From: Betaproteobacteria bacterium | GTDB taxonomy: Bacteria; Pseudomonadota; Gammaproteobacteria; Burkholderiales; Burkholderiaceae_C | Length of the DNA stretch: 64,000 bases | Direction: 5' to 3' | Assembly: GCA_016716535.1 (NCBI GenBank) | Contig: JADJWD010000003.1 | Location: 1 to 64,000, forward strand | Part shown: piece by piece, positions 37,720 to 47,542 of the stretch | How positions within the stretch are numbered: the stretch's first letter is position 1 | Layout: each line of letters opens with the position of its first letter | Made by a program: the position numbers and the translations under genes | Notes under the pieces: model-generated | What the model was told of the DNA's origin: nothing | Databases searched by the model: none | The model's input: only the letters and a program-made list of their open reading frames with translations

Positions 37720-38430
37720 ATGAAGGTCCGCACGAAGAGCAAGAAGGTCAACAAGGCGTGGCTGCACGACCACGTGACCGACCCGTACGTCAAACGCGCG
37801 CAGCAAGAGGGCTACCGCGCGCGTGCCGCCTACAAGCTGACCGAGATCGACGATGCGCTCGGGCTGATCCGCCCGGGGCAGGTCGTCGTCGACCTGGGCG
37901 CCGTGCCCGGCGCCTGGAGCCAGGTCGTGCGCCGCCGGTTGGCGCCCGAAGGCGCGGCCGCAGGCGCCCTGCCGGGCACGCTGATTGCGCTGGACCTGCT
38001 GGCCTTCGAGCCGATCGAAGGCGTCACCTTCCTGCAAGGTGACTTTCGCGAGGAAGAGGTGCTGCGGCGGCTCGAGGCCGAATTGGCCGGCCGCCCGGTC
38101 GACCTCGTGCTGTCGGACATGGCGCCGAACCTCTCGGGCATCGAATCGTCGGACGCCGCGCGCATCGCCCACTTGGTCGAGCTGGCGGTCGACTTCGCCT
38201 GTGCGCACCTCAAGCCGCAGGGGGCGCTGGTGGTCAAGTCGTTCCACGGCAGCGGCTACAGCCAGCAGGTGAAGCTCTTCAAGGAGCGCTTCAAGGTCGT
38301 CAAGCCGATCAAGCCGAAAGCCTCGCGCGACCGCTCGGCGGAAACCTTTCTCGTCGGCATCGGTCTGAAGAAGGCGACGGCCGCCGGGGGCGGGCAGGCC
38401 GGCGAAGCGTTGCCGACGGCAGCAAACTGA
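37720..38430 (+). CDS. rlmE: 23S rRNA (uridine-2552-2'-O)-methyltransferase RlmE (FtsJ/RrmJ)
   Basis: SAM-dependent 2'-O-methyltransferase, 236 aa, that modifies U2552 late in 50S assembly. Start KKVNKAWLHDHVTDPYVKRAQ and YRARAAYKLTEID carry the first catalytic Lys. SAM motif VVDLGAVPGAWSQVV is near residue 54. The catalytic Asp is in LVLSDMAPNLSG near residue 130, and the second Lys in LVVKSFHGSG near residue 172. A C-terminal Gly/Ala tail extends past the usual 209 aa. No Shine-Dalgarno site precedes the ATG. ftsH follows. Confidence 0.95.
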   Translation: MKVRTKSKKVNKAWLHDHVTDPYVKRAQQEGYRARAAYKLTEIDDALGLIRPGQVVVDLGAVPGAWSQVVRRRLAPEGAAAGALPGTLIALDLLAFEPIEGVTFLQGDFREEEVLRRLEAELAGRPVDLVLSDMAPNLSGIESSDAARIAHLVELAVDFACAHLKPQGALVVKSFHGSGYSQQVKLFKERFKVVKPIKPKASRDRSAETFLVGIGLKKATAAGGGQAGEALPTAAN

Positions 38431-38489
38431 CACCGAAACACACCTCGATTCGAAAGGCCTGCCCGAAGGGGTGATGGCCTTGCCTGACC

Positions 38490-38495
38490 TAGAAT
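38490..38495 (+). promoter_or_regulatory. -10 element of ftsH
   Basis: TAGAAT lies 85 bases upstream of the TTG start of ftsH. The -35 region is poor, so an activator or an alternative sigma factor may take part. Confidence 0.4.
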
Positions 38496-38579
38496 CGGCC
38501 CCATCTTCGACCCTGCTGCCACCTCGGTGCGATGCGCGCGCCGGCCGGCTCAAGGTGTCCCCTCCTGCAAGGAGCTGCA

Positions 38580-40490
38580 TTGAACAACCAATGGTTCTCC
38601 AAAGTCGCTGTCTGGCTGGTGATCGCACTCGTGCTGTTCACCGTGTTCAAGCAGTTCGATCGCGGAACCACCGCGGGCAACCACGTCGCGTACTCGGACT
38701 TCCTCGAGGAAGTGCGCAACAAGCGCATCAAGCAGGTGACGCTGCAGGAAAGCCCCGGTGGCGGCACCGAGATCATCGCCGTCACGAACGAGGACAAGCG
38801 CATCCGCAGCACCGCGACCTACCTCGACCGCGGCCTCGTCGGTGACCTCATCAGCAACGGCGTCAAGTTCGACGTCCGCGCGCGCGAGGAGCCGTCCATC
38901 CTGATGAGCATCCTCATCAGCTGGGGGCCGATGCTGTTGCTGATCGGCGTGTGGATCTACTTCATGCGCCAGATGCAAGGCGGCGGCAAAGGCGGCGCCT
39001 TCAGCTTCGGCAAGAGCAAGGCGCGCATGCTCGACGAGAGCAACAACACGACCACCTTCGCCGATGTCGCCGGTTGCGACGAAGCCAAGGAGGAGGTGAA
39101 GGAACTCGTCGACTTCCTGAAAGACCCGCAGAAGTTCCAGAAGCTCGGCGGCCGCATCCCGCGCGGCGTGCTGCTGGTCGGCCCGCCCGGCACCGGCAAG
39201 ACGCTGCTGGCCAAGGCCATTGCGGGTGAAGCCAAGGTGCCGTTCTTCAGCATCTCGGGCTCCGACTTCGTCGAGATGTTCGTCGGCGTGGGTGCGGCGC
39301 GCGTGCGCGACATGTTCGAGCAGGCCAAGAAGAGCGCGCCTTGCATCATCTTCGTCGACGAGATCGACGCCGTCGGCCGCCACCGCGGCGCGGGCCTGGG
39401 CGGCGGCAACGACGAGCGCGAGCAGACGCTGAACCAGATGCTCGTCGAGATGGACGGCTTCGAGACCAACCTCGGCGTCATCGTGATGGCGGCGACGAAC
39501 CGGCCCGACATCCTCGACCCGGCGCTGCTGCGCCCCGGCCGCTTCGACCGCCAGGTCTACGTGACGCTGCCCGACGTGCGCGGCCGCGAGCAGATCCTCA
39601 ACGTGCACATGCGCAAGGTGCCGGTGGGTCAGGACGTGAAGCCCGACATCATCGCGCGCGGCACGCCCGGCTTCAGCGGCGCCGACCTCGCCAACCTCGT
39701 CAACGAGGCGGCGCTGTTCGCCGCACGCCGCAACGCGCGCGTCGTCGAGATGACCGACTTCGAGAAGGCCAAGGACAAGATCCTGATGGGCCCCGAGCGC
39801 AAGAGCATGGTCATGCCCGAGGAAGAGCGGCGCAACACCGCCTACCACGAGGCCGGGCACGCGCTGGTGGCGCGCCTGCTGCCCAAGACCGACCCGGTGC
39901 ACAAGGTCACCGTCATCCCGCGCGGCCGCGCGTTGGGCGTGACGATGCAGTTGCCCGAAGGCGACCGCTACAGCATGGACAAGGAGCGCATGCTCTCGAC
40001 GATCAGCGTGCTCTTCGGCGGCCGCATCGCCGAAGAGGTGTTCATGAACCAGATGACCACCGGCGCCTCCAACGACTTCGAGCGCGCCACGCAACTGTCC
40101 CGCGACATGGTGATGCGCTACGGCATGAGCGACGAGCTCGGGCCGATGGTCTACGCCGAGAACGAAGGCGAGGTCTTCCTCGGCCGCAGCATCACCAAGA
40201 CGGTGAACATGTCCGAGGCGACGATGGTGAAGGTGGACAAGGAAGTCCGCCGCATCATCGACGACCAGTACGGCGTCGCCCGCCGCCTGATCGAAGGCCA
40301 CAAGGACAAGATGCACGCGATGGCCAGCGCGCTGCTCGAATGGGAGACCATCGACAGCGAGCAGATCGACGACATCATGGCCGGCCGCACGCCGCGTGCG
40401 CCGAAGGATTGGTCGCCCTCGGCGAGCAAGACGCCCGGCAGCGGCCCGACGCCGCCGGTCGGGCCCGACGGGGCCCCTGCGACGGCCTGA
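38580..40490 (+). CDS. ftsH: ATP-dependent zinc metalloprotease FtsH
   Basis: Membrane AAA+ protease of 636 aa. The start is a TTG at 38580 with AAGGAG at 38569-38574; it gives LNNQWFSKVAVWL, which matches the family N-terminus of Burkholderiales, whereas the in-frame ATG at 38532 does not. Two transmembrane helices (VAVWLVIALVLFTVF; LISWGPMLLLIGVWIYFM) flank a periplasmic domain. Walker A GPPGTGKTLLAKA is near residue 201, Walker B IIFVDEIDAVGR near residue 257. The second region of homology is ATNRPDILDPALLRPGRFD. The zinc site HEAGH is near residue 423. It degrades membrane proteins and regulators such as LpxC in relatives. Confidence 0.96.
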   Translation: MNNQWFSKVAVWLVIALVLFTVFKQFDRGTTAGNHVAYSDFLEEVRNKRIKQVTLQESPGGGTEIIAVTNEDKRIRSTATYLDRGLVGDLISNGVKFDVRAREEPSILMSILISWGPMLLLIGVWIYFMRQMQGGGKGGAFSFGKSKARMLDESNNTTTFADVAGCDEAKEEVKELVDFLKDPQKFQKLGGRIPRGVLLVGPPGTGKTLLAKAIAGEAKVPFFSISGSDFVEMFVGVGAARVRDMFEQAKKSAPCIIFVDEIDAVGRHRGAGLGGGNDEREQTLNQMLVEMDGFETNLGVIVMAATNRPDILDPALLRPGRFDRQVYVTLPDVRGREQILNVHMRKVPVGQDVKPDIIARGTPGFSGADLANLVNEAALFAARRNARVVEMTDFEKAKDKILMGPERKSMVMPEEERRNTAYHEAGHALVARLLPKTDPVHKVTVIPRGRALGVTMQLPEGDRYSMDKERMLSTISVLFGGRIAEEVFMNQMTTGASNDFERATQLSRDMVMRYGMSDELGPMVYAENEGEVFLGRSITKTVNMSEATMVKVDKEVRRIIDDQYGVARRLIEGHKDKMHAMASALLEWETIDSEQIDDIMAGRTPRAPKDWSPSASKTPGSGPTPPVGPDGAPATA

Positions 40491-40514
40491 CGCGCCGGCA
40501 CGGGTTCACTTGAT

Positions 40515-40544
40515 GCGCATGCGGGGCTCGGCCCCGCATTGCGC
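40515..40544 (+). terminator. Terminator after ftsH
   Basis: ATGCGGGGC (40519-40527) and GCCCCGCAT (40531-40539) form a 9-bp stem with a TCG loop. It extends by GCGC/GCGC across one bulged T. The following TTCT is short. Confidence 0.75.
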
Positions 40545-40655
40545 TTCTAAGGGCATGCGAGACGCCCCGCCGTCCAAAGAATTGCGCGACGCGCGCCACG
40601 CGGGCGCGGCACGAGTCGGCCACCGCCGCCGAGAATCCGCCGCGGAGGAACCACG

Positions 40656-41990
40656 ATGAGCAGAACGTACTTCGGCACCGACGGCATCCGCGGCACGGTC
40701 GGCAAGGCGCCGATCACGCCGGACTTCATGCTGCGCCTGGGCCACGCGGTCGGCCGCGTCCTCAAGCGCACGATCGCCGAGCCGCAGGTGCTGATCGGCA
40801 AGGACACGCGCATCTCCGGCTACATGCTCGAGTCGTCGCTCGAAGCCGGCTTCGCGTCGGCCGGCGTCGACGTGCTGCTCTCGGGCCCGCTGCCCACACC
40901 GGGTGTCGCGTACCTGACACGCGCGCAGCGCCTGGACCTTGGCGTTGTCATCAGCGCCTCGCACAACCCCTACCAGGACAACGGCGTCAAGTTCTTCTCC
41001 GCCGCCGGCGAGAAGCTGCCCGACGAGTGGGAGCAGGCCGTCGAGGCGGCGCTCGAGGAGCAGCCGCAGTGGGTGGACTCGGCGACGCTGGGCAAGGCGC
41101 GCCGGCTCGAAGACGCGCGCGGCCGCTACATCGAGTTCTGCAAGAGCACGGTGCCGCACACGATGTCGCTGCGCGGCATGAAGCTCGTCGTCGACGCGGC
41201 GCACGGCGCTGCCTACCACGTGGCGCCCGACGTCTTCCACGAGCTCGGCGCCGCGGTCGTTTCGATCGGCTGCAGCCCCGACGGCCTGAACATCAACGAC
41301 GGCGTCGGCGCCACGGCGCCGCAGGCGCTGGTGCGCGCCGTCGCCGAGCACCGCGCCGACTACGGCATCGCGCTCGATGGCGACGCCGACCGGCTGCAGC
41401 TCGTCGACGCGGCCGGCCGCCTCTACAACGGCGACGAACTGCTGTACGTGATGGCCGCCGACCGCCTGGCGCGCCAGCATGCGGTGCCCGGCGTCGTCGG
41501 CACGTTGATGACGAACATGGCCGTCGAGCAGGCGCTCGGCGAGATCGGCGTGGCGCTGGTGCGCGCGAAGGTCGGCGACCGCTACGTCCTCGAGGAACTG
41601 GTGGCGCGTGGCTGGCAGCTCGGCGGCGAAAGCTCGGGCCACCTGCTCGCGCTGGACCGCCACACCACCGGCGACGGCATCGTCAGCGCGCTGCAGATCC
41701 TGCAGGCGATCAAGCGCCAGGGCCGCCCGCTCGCCGCGCTGCTCGAAGGCGTGCAGCTCTTTCCGCAGACGCTCCTGAACGTGCGCCTGCCCGACGGCAG
41801 CGACTGGAAGCGCAACGCCGCGCTCGACGGCGAGCGCACGCGCGTCGAGCGCGAACTCGCCGGCGATGGCCGCGTGCTGATCCGCGCCTCGGGCACCGAG
41901 CCCGTGCTGCGCGTGATGGTCGAAGCGCGCGACGCCGAGCGCGGCCGACGCGCCGCCGAGAGGCTGGCGGCGGCGGCGACGGCGGGCTGA
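40656..41990 (+). CDS. glmM: Phosphoglucosamine mutase GlmM
   Basis: Interconverts glucosamine-6-P and glucosamine-1-P for peptidoglycan and LPS precursors; 444 aa, the usual length. Start YFGTDGIRGTVG. The phosphoserine loop is VVISASHNPYQDNGVKFFS, with the active Ser near residue 101. The metal site DGDADR is near residue 243. The sugar-binding GESSGH is near residue 326, and the phosphate-binding RASGTEPVLRVM near residue 410. GGAGGAA precedes the ATG. In Burkholderiales folP normally lies between ftsH and glmM; here only 165 bp with a terminator separate them. Confidence 0.96.
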   Translation: MSRTYFGTDGIRGTVGKAPITPDFMLRLGHAVGRVLKRTIAEPQVLIGKDTRISGYMLESSLEAGFASAGVDVLLSGPLPTPGVAYLTRAQRLDLGVVISASHNPYQDNGVKFFSAAGEKLPDEWEQAVEAALEEQPQWVDSATLGKARRLEDARGRYIEFCKSTVPHTMSLRGMKLVVDAAHGAAYHVAPDVFHELGAAVVSIGCSPDGLNINDGVGATAPQALVRAVAEHRADYGIALDGDADRLQLVDAAGRLYNGDELLYVMAADRLARQHAVPGVVGTLMTNMAVEQALGEIGVALVRAKVGDRYVLEELVARGWQLGGESSGHLLALDRHTTGDGIVSALQILQAIKRQGRPLAALLEGVQLFPQTLLNVRLPDGSDWKRNAALDGERTRVERELAGDGRVLIRASGTEPVLRVMVEARDAERGRRAAERLAAAATAG

Positions 41991-42072
41991 AGCGCCAAGG
42001 GCCGAGGCCGGCGCCCGCACGGCGCGCCGACTTGCGGTCGCGGGACGGCGGCACTGCGGCCGGTCGTCGGCG

Positions 42073-42106
42073 CTGTCACAGTACCGTCACGTCGGCTGCC
42101 TAGAGT
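42073..42106 (+). promoter_or_regulatory. Pho box and -10 of the pst-pho operon
   Basis: CTGTCAC (42073-42079), AGTA, CCGTCAC (42084-42090) match two PhoB half-sites of the CTGTCAT type with the canonical four-base spacer. TAGAGT at 42101-42106 is the -10; the Pho box overlaps the -35 position, the arrangement of PhoB-activated promoters. Confidence 0.85.
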
Positions 42107-42146
42107 GCCATGCGACACGTTCGCAACGACCTCCAGGAGCTTACCC

Positions 42147-43136
42147 ATGCCCAGCTTCGCCCCTGCCTTCCTCGCCGCCGCGGCCCTGCTGGCCGCCGGC
42201 ACCGCCGCCGCCCGGATCGTCAAGATCGACGGCTCGTCCACCGTCTATCCGATCACCGAAGGCGTGGCCGAGGACTTCCAGAAGATGAAGAAGAACGCCG
42301 TCAAGGTGACGGTGGGCATCAGCGGCACCGGCGGCGGGTTCAAGAAGTTCTGCCGCGGCGAGACCGACATCAGCAACGCCTCGCGCCCGATCCTGCAAAA
42401 GGAAATGGACGACTGCAAGGCCGCCGGTGTCGAGTACATCGAGTTGCCGGTCGCCTTCGACGCGCTGACGGTGGTCGTCAACCCGAAGAACGCCTGGCTG
42501 AAGCAGGCGACGGTGGAGGAGCTGAAGAAGCTGTGGGAGCCGGCCGCGCAGGGCAAGGTCACGCGCTGGAACCAGGTCAACCCGGCCTGGCCCGACGCGC
42601 CGGTGAAGCTCTTCGGCGCCGGCGCCGACAGCGGCACCTTCGACTACTTCACCGAAGCGATCGTCGGCAAGAGCAAGAGCAGCCGCGGCGACTTCACGGC
42701 CAGCGAGGACGACAACGTGCTCGTGCAGGGCGTGTCGCAGGACGTCAACGCGCTCGGCTTCTTCGGCTATGCCTACTACGCCGAGAACCAGGGCCGTCTG
42801 AGGGCGCTGTCGATCGTCGAGAAGGCCGGCAAGCCCGCCGTCCTGCCGAGCGAAGCGACCGTGCTCGACGGCAGCTACCAGCCGCTGTCGCGGCCGATCT
42901 TCGTCTACGTCAACGTGAAGTCGCTCGCCAAGCCCGAGGTGCGCGAGTTCGCCGAGTACATGATGAAGAGCGCGGCGGCGATCGCCAAGGAAGTGAAGTA
43001 CGTGCCGCTGCCGGCCCAGGCCTACACGATCGGCCTCGAGCATCTCGCCAGGGGCAAGAAGGGCACGGTATTCGGCGGCAAGAACGAGGTCGGCGTGCGC
43101 ATCGACGACCTGCTGGCGCGCGAAGCGAAGCTATGA
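42147..43136 (+). CDS. pstS: Phosphate ABC transporter substrate-binding protein PstS
   Basis: Periplasmic phosphate-binding protein, 329 aa. A signal peptide (MPSFAPAFLAAAALLAAGTAAA) precedes IVKIDGSSTVYPITEGVAEDF, whose GSSTVYP holds phosphate. ISGTGGGFKKFCRGETDISNASRP and GADSGTFDYFTEAIVG are further ligand loops. The ATG at 42147 has AGGAGC upstream; an in-frame ATG at 42105 lies inside the promoter. First gene of the pst-pho operon. Confidence 0.95.
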   Translation: MPSFAPAFLAAAALLAAGTAAARIVKIDGSSTVYPITEGVAEDFQKMKKNAVKVTVGISGTGGGFKKFCRGETDISNASRPILQKEMDDCKAAGVEYIELPVAFDALTVVVNPKNAWLKQATVEELKKLWEPAAQGKVTRWNQVNPAWPDAPVKLFGAGADSGTFDYFTEAIVGKSKSSRGDFTASEDDNVLVQGVSQDVNALGFFGYAYYAENQGRLRALSIVEKAGKPAVLPSEATVLDGSYQPLSRPIFVYVNVKSLAKPEVREFAEYMMKSAAAIAKEVKYVPLPAQAYTIGLEHLARGKKGTVFGGKNEVGVRIDDLLAREAKL

Positions 43137-43145
43137 ACGCGCACC

Positions 43146-44093
43146 ATGAGCACCGCCCTCGCTGACCTGCCGCTCACCGGCGAAGCGCGCCTGGTGCAGA
43201 TGGCGCGCGCCAAGGCCGCGCGCAAGCGCCGCGAGAAGGCCATCGAGTTCGTGCTGCTGCTCGCCGCCTGCGTCTCGGTGTTCACGACGCTCGGCATCGT
43301 CTACATCCTGCTGAAGGAGTCGTTCGTCTTCTTCACGCACGTGCCGGTGTGGAAGTTCCTCACCGACAAGCAGTGGACGCCGCTGTTCGACGACGCGCAC
43401 TTCGGCATCATGGTGCTGCTGGCGGGCACGCTGACGAGCTCGGCGGTGGCGCTTTCGGTCGCGGTGCCGCTCGGCACGGTCATCGCGATCTACCTTTCGG
43501 AGTTCGCCGGTCACAAGACGCGCGAGACGCTGAAGCCATTGCTCGAGCTGCTGTCGGGCGTGCCGACGATCATCTACGGCTACTTCGCGCTGCTGTTCGT
43601 CACGCCGCTGTTGCAGAAGATCTTTCCGGAGCTGCCGGGGTTCAACGTGCTCTCGGCCGGCCTCGTGATGGGCATCATGATCATTCCGTACGTGGCTTCG
43701 CTGTCTGAAGACGCGATGCGCGCGGTGCCGATGGGCCTGCGCGAGGGCAGCTACGCGATGGGCGCGACGCGTCTTCAGACTGCCGTGCGGGTGGTGGTGC
43801 CGGCGGCGATCTCGGGCATCGCCTCGGCCTACATCCTCGGCATCTCGCGCGCGGTCGGCGAGACGATGATCCTCGCGGTAGCCGCGGGCATGCAGCCCAA
43901 CCTGACGTTGAACCCGCTCGAGCCGGCGGCGACGATCACCAGCTACATCGTGCAGGTCGCGCTCGGCGACCTGCCGCACGGCTCGGTCGGCTACCAGACG
44001 ATCTTCGCCGCCGGGCTGATGCTGCTGCTGCTGACGCTGGCGTTCAACATGCTCGGCTACTGGGTGCGCAAACGTTATCGCGAGGCGTACTGA
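43146..44093 (+). CDS. pstC: Phosphate ABC transporter permease PstC
   Basis: Inner-membrane permease, 315 aa, with about six helices. An N-terminal basic stretch (RAKAARKRREKAIE) precedes the first helix FVLLLAACVSVFTTLGIVYILL. The LLELLSGVPTIIYGYFALLFV segment and the coupling EGSYAMGATRLQTAVRVVVPAAISGI with SRAVGETMI are conserved. It starts 10 bases after pstS. Confidence 0.94.
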   Translation: MSTALADLPLTGEARLVQMARAKAARKRREKAIEFVLLLAACVSVFTTLGIVYILLKESFVFFTHVPVWKFLTDKQWTPLFDDAHFGIMVLLAGTLTSSAVALSVAVPLGTVIAIYLSEFAGHKTRETLKPLLELLSGVPTIIYGYFALLFVTPLLQKIFPELPGFNVLSAGLVMGIMIIPYVASLSEDAMRAVPMGLREGSYAMGATRLQTAVRVVVPAAISGIASAYILGISRAVGETMILAVAAGMQPNLTLNPLEPAATITSYIVQVALGDLPHGSVGYQTIFAAGLMLLLLTLAFNMLGYWVRKRYREAY

Positions 44094-44102
44094 CGAGGCG
44101 CC

Positions 44103-45125
44103 ATGATGGACAAGAAGACCGCCTTGCCTGCGTCGGTCCGTGCGGCCCGTTCGGCCGCCAAGGCCGACCCCGGTTTCGACGACAGCGCGGGCCCCATCCC
44201 CACCGCGGCGATGCACGCCGATCAGATCCGCTCGCTGATCCGCATCGCCAAGCGGTACGACCGGCTCTTCGCGCTGCTCGGCCTGCTGGCGATGATGGTC
44301 GGCATCCTCACGCTCGTGGCGCTCTTCACTGAGATGGTGATCGACGGTGCGCCGCGCCTGAACGCCGACTTCTTCGTGAGCTTTCCTTCGCGGCGCGCCG
44401 GCCAGGCGGGCATCCTGTCGGCGTGGGTCGGATCGATCCTCGTCATGCTGGTCACCGCGCTGTTCGCGGTGCCGGTGGGCATCGCCGGCGCCATCTACCT
44501 CGAGGAATACGCGAAGAAGAACTGGTTCACCGACATCATCGAGATCAACATCGCCAACCTCGCCGGCGTGCCCTCGATCGTGTACGGGCTGCTGGCGCTG
44601 GGCCTCTTCGTCTACACCTTCGGATTCGGGCAGAGCATCCTGTCGGCGGGGCTGACGCTGGCGCTGTTGATCCTGCCAATCGTCATCGTCGCCACGCGCG
44701 AGGCGCTGCGCTCGATCCCGCGCCACATCCGTGAGGCCGCCTACGGCTGCGGCGCCTCGCAGTGGCAGGTGGTGCACGACCACCTGCTGCCCTACAGCAC
44801 GCCGGGCATCCTGACCGGCGTCATCATCGGCATGGCGCGCGCCATCGGCGAGACGGCGCCGATCATCACGATCGGCGCGCTGACGTTCATTGCCTTCCTG
44901 CCGCCGCTGCCGGGCACCGGCGAGCCGCCGGCGGGCCTCTTCGACTGGCTCTTCTCGCCGTTCACCGTGATGCCGATCCAGATCTTCAACTGGACCTCGC
45001 GCCCCGACCCCGCGTTCCACCAGAACGCCGCCGCCGCGAGCCTGGTACTGGTGGTGATGACGCTCGGCATGAACGCGCTGGCGATCTGGCTGCGCTACCG
45101 GCTGCGCAAGTCGATCAAGTGGTGA
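44103..45125 (+). CDS. pstA: Phosphate ABC transporter permease PstA
   Basis: Second permease, 340 aa (start ATG 44103 or the adjacent ATG 44106). A 60-residue cytoplasmic N-terminus precedes LFALLGLLAMMVGILTLVALF. Later parts are IYLEEYAKKNWFTDIIEINIANLAGVP in conserved order, SIVYGLLALGLFVYTFGFG, and the coupling loop REAAYGCGASQWQVVHDHLLP with ARAIGETAPI. It is paired with PstC and followed by pstB. Confidence 0.94.
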   Translation: MMDKKTALPASVRAARSAAKADPGFDDSAGPIPTAAMHADQIRSLIRIAKRYDRLFALLGLLAMMVGILTLVALFTEMVIDGAPRLNADFFVSFPSRRAGQAGILSAWVGSILVMLVTALFAVPVGIAGAIYLEEYAKKNWFTDIIEINIANLAGVPSIVYGLLALGLFVYTFGFGQSILSAGLTLALLILPIVIVATREALRSIPRHIREAAYGCGASQWQVVHDHLLPYSTPGILTGVIIGMARAIGETAPIITIGALTFIAFLPPLPGTGEPPAGLFDWLFSPFTVMPIQIFNWTSRPDPAFHQNAAAASLVLVVMTLGMNALAIWLRYRLRKSIKW

Positions 45126-45176
45126 GCGCGCGCAACGTACGCGAAGCCTGCCTCCGCTATTCAACGAGAACCGACG

Positions 45177-45971
<795 letters not shown>

Positions 45972-46000
45972 ACGCGGATGGTGAGCAAGGAGATCCAGCG

Positions 46001-46702
46001 ATGAGCGACAAGCACCTGTCCACGCAGTTCGATGCCGAGTTGTCCGGCATCTCCAATCGCGTGCTCGAGATGGGCGGCCTGGTCGAGAGCCAGGTCGCAC
46101 AGGGCATCCATGCGCTTCGGCACCTGAGCGTGGAGACAGCCGAGCAGGTCCTGAAGCAGGAAGAGCGCGTCAACCGGATGGAGGTCGAGATCGACCGCGA
46201 TCTCACCGGCATCATCGCCCGGCGCCAGCCCACGGCGCGCGACCTGCGCTTGTTGATCGCCGTGCACAAGACGATCGCCAACCTCGAGCGCGTCGGCGAC
46301 GAGGCGGCGCGCGTCGCGCGCATCGTGCAGCGGCTGGTGGCCAACGGCATGTCGTCGCGGCTGCCGACCTTCGACCTCGGCGTCGAGGCGGATCTGGCAA
46401 TCGCGCAGCTGCGCAAGGCGCTCGACGCCTTCGCGCGGCTGGACACGGCACGCGCGCTCGAGGTGCTGAAGCAGGACGACCAGATCGACCGCGAGTTCGA
46501 AGGCCTGCTGCGCAAGCTGATCACCTACATGATGGAAGACCCGCGCACGATCTCGGCCAGCATCGACCTCGTCTTCGTCGCCAAGGCGATCGAGCGCGTC
46601 GGCGACCACGCGAAGAACCTCGCCGAGGCGATCATCTACGTCGTCAAGGGCACCGACGTGCGGCATGTCTCGCTCGAGGCGGTGGAAAACGCGGTGCGCT
46701 GA
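46001..46702 (+). CDS. phoU: Phosphate signalling complex protein PhoU
   Basis: Negative regulator linking PstSCAB to PhoR, 233 aa. Two three-helix PhoU repeats are present, each with the conserved acidic metal-binding pattern: EERVNRMEVEIDRDLTGIIARRQP with ANLERVGDEAARVARI in the first, and DDQIDREFEGLLRKLITYM with KAIERVGDHAKNLAEAIIY in the second. AAGGAGA precedes the ATG at 46001, 29 bases after pstB. Confidence 0.95.
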   Translation: MSDKHLSTQFDAELSGISNRVLEMGGLVESQVAQGIHALRHLSVETAEQVLKQEERVNRMEVEIDRDLTGIIARRQPTARDLRLLIAVHKTIANLERVGDEAARVARIVQRLVANGMSSRLPTFDLGVEADLAIAQLRKALDAFARLDTARALEVLKQDDQIDREFEGLLRKLITYMMEDPRTISASIDLVFVAKAIERVGDHAKNLAEAIIYVVKGTDVRHVSLEAVENAVR

Positions 46703-46731
46703 ATGGCGATGACGAACGACAAGGTGGATTC

Positions 46732-47502
46732 ATGAGTCTGGTGCTCGTCGTCGAGGACGAGTCGGCGATCGCCGAGCTGATCGCGATCCACCTGCGCCAC
46801 GCCGGCCACGAGGTGGTGCTCGCGGCCGACGCGCTGTCGGCGCAGGCCAGCGTCGACGCCCGCCTGCCCGACCTCGTGCTGCTGGACTGGATGCTGCCCG
46901 GGCAGAGCGGCGTGCAACTCGCGCGCCGCTGGCGCGGTGAGGCGCGCACGCGCGAGCTGCCGGTCATCGTGCTGACCGCACGCGCCGACGAGGCCGACAA
47001 GGTGGCCGGGCTCGACGCCGGCGCCGACGACTACCTGACCAAGCCGTTCTCGCCGCGCGAGCTGATGGCGCGCATCCGCGCCGTGCTCAGGCGCCGTGCA
47101 CCGCAGACGCTGGACGCCGCGGTGGAACTCGCCGGGCTCGTGCTCGACCCGGCGACGCGGCGTGTCAGCCGGTGCGTCGGCGGCGAGCATGTCGAGCTGA
47201 AGCTCGGCCCCACCGAGTTCCGGCTGCTGCACTTCCTGATGACGCATCCCGAGCGCGTGCACAGCCGTGCGCAGCTGCTCGACCGCGTCTGGGGCGACCA
47301 CGTCTTCATCGAGGAGCGCACGGTGGACGTGCACGTGAAGCGGCTGCGCGCGGCGCTGGCGCCGGCCGAGGCGAGCGGGCTCGTCGACACGGTGCGCGGC
47401 GCGGGGTATCGGTTCACGCAGCAGGGGGTGGCGTCGGCAACGTCGCCCCCGGCGCCGGCCGCGCGCACCGCCCACGAGGCGGCGGGCAAGGCCGCGGCGT
47501 GA
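46732..47502 (+). CDS. phoB: Phosphate regulon response regulator PhoB
   Basis: OmpR/PhoB-class response regulator, 256 aa. The receiver has the acidic pair EDES near residue 8, the phosphoacceptor Asp in LVLLDWMLPG near residue 53 and the Lys in YLTKPFSPREL near residue 105. The C-terminal winged helix has LKLGPTEFRLLHFLMTHP and RVWGDHVFIEERTVDVHVKRLR, then TVRGAGYRF. A 25-residue Ala/Pro tail follows. It would bind the Pho box at 42073. The gene follows phoU by 29 bases and precedes phoR by 40. Confidence 0.95.
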   Translation: MSLVLVVEDESAIAELIAIHLRHAGHEVVLAADALSAQASVDARLPDLVLLDWMLPGQSGVQLARRWRGEARTRELPVIVLTARADEADKVAGLDAGADDYLTKPFSPRELMARIRAVLRRRAPQTLDAAVELAGLVLDPATRRVSRCVGGEHVELKLGPTEFRLLHFLMTHPERVHSRAQLLDRVWGDHVFIEERTVDVHVKRLRAALAPAEASGLVDTVRGAGYRFTQQGVASATSPPAPAARTAHEAAGKAAA

Positions 47503-47542
47503 CGCGCGCAGGCTCGCAAGCCTCGTAGAGCGCCGCGCTGCG

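Noticed and set aside
43131..45164. Open frame of 677 codons on the minus strand opposite pstC and pstA
   Set aside because: Same shadow effect; repetitive Arg/Asp/His composition and no motif.
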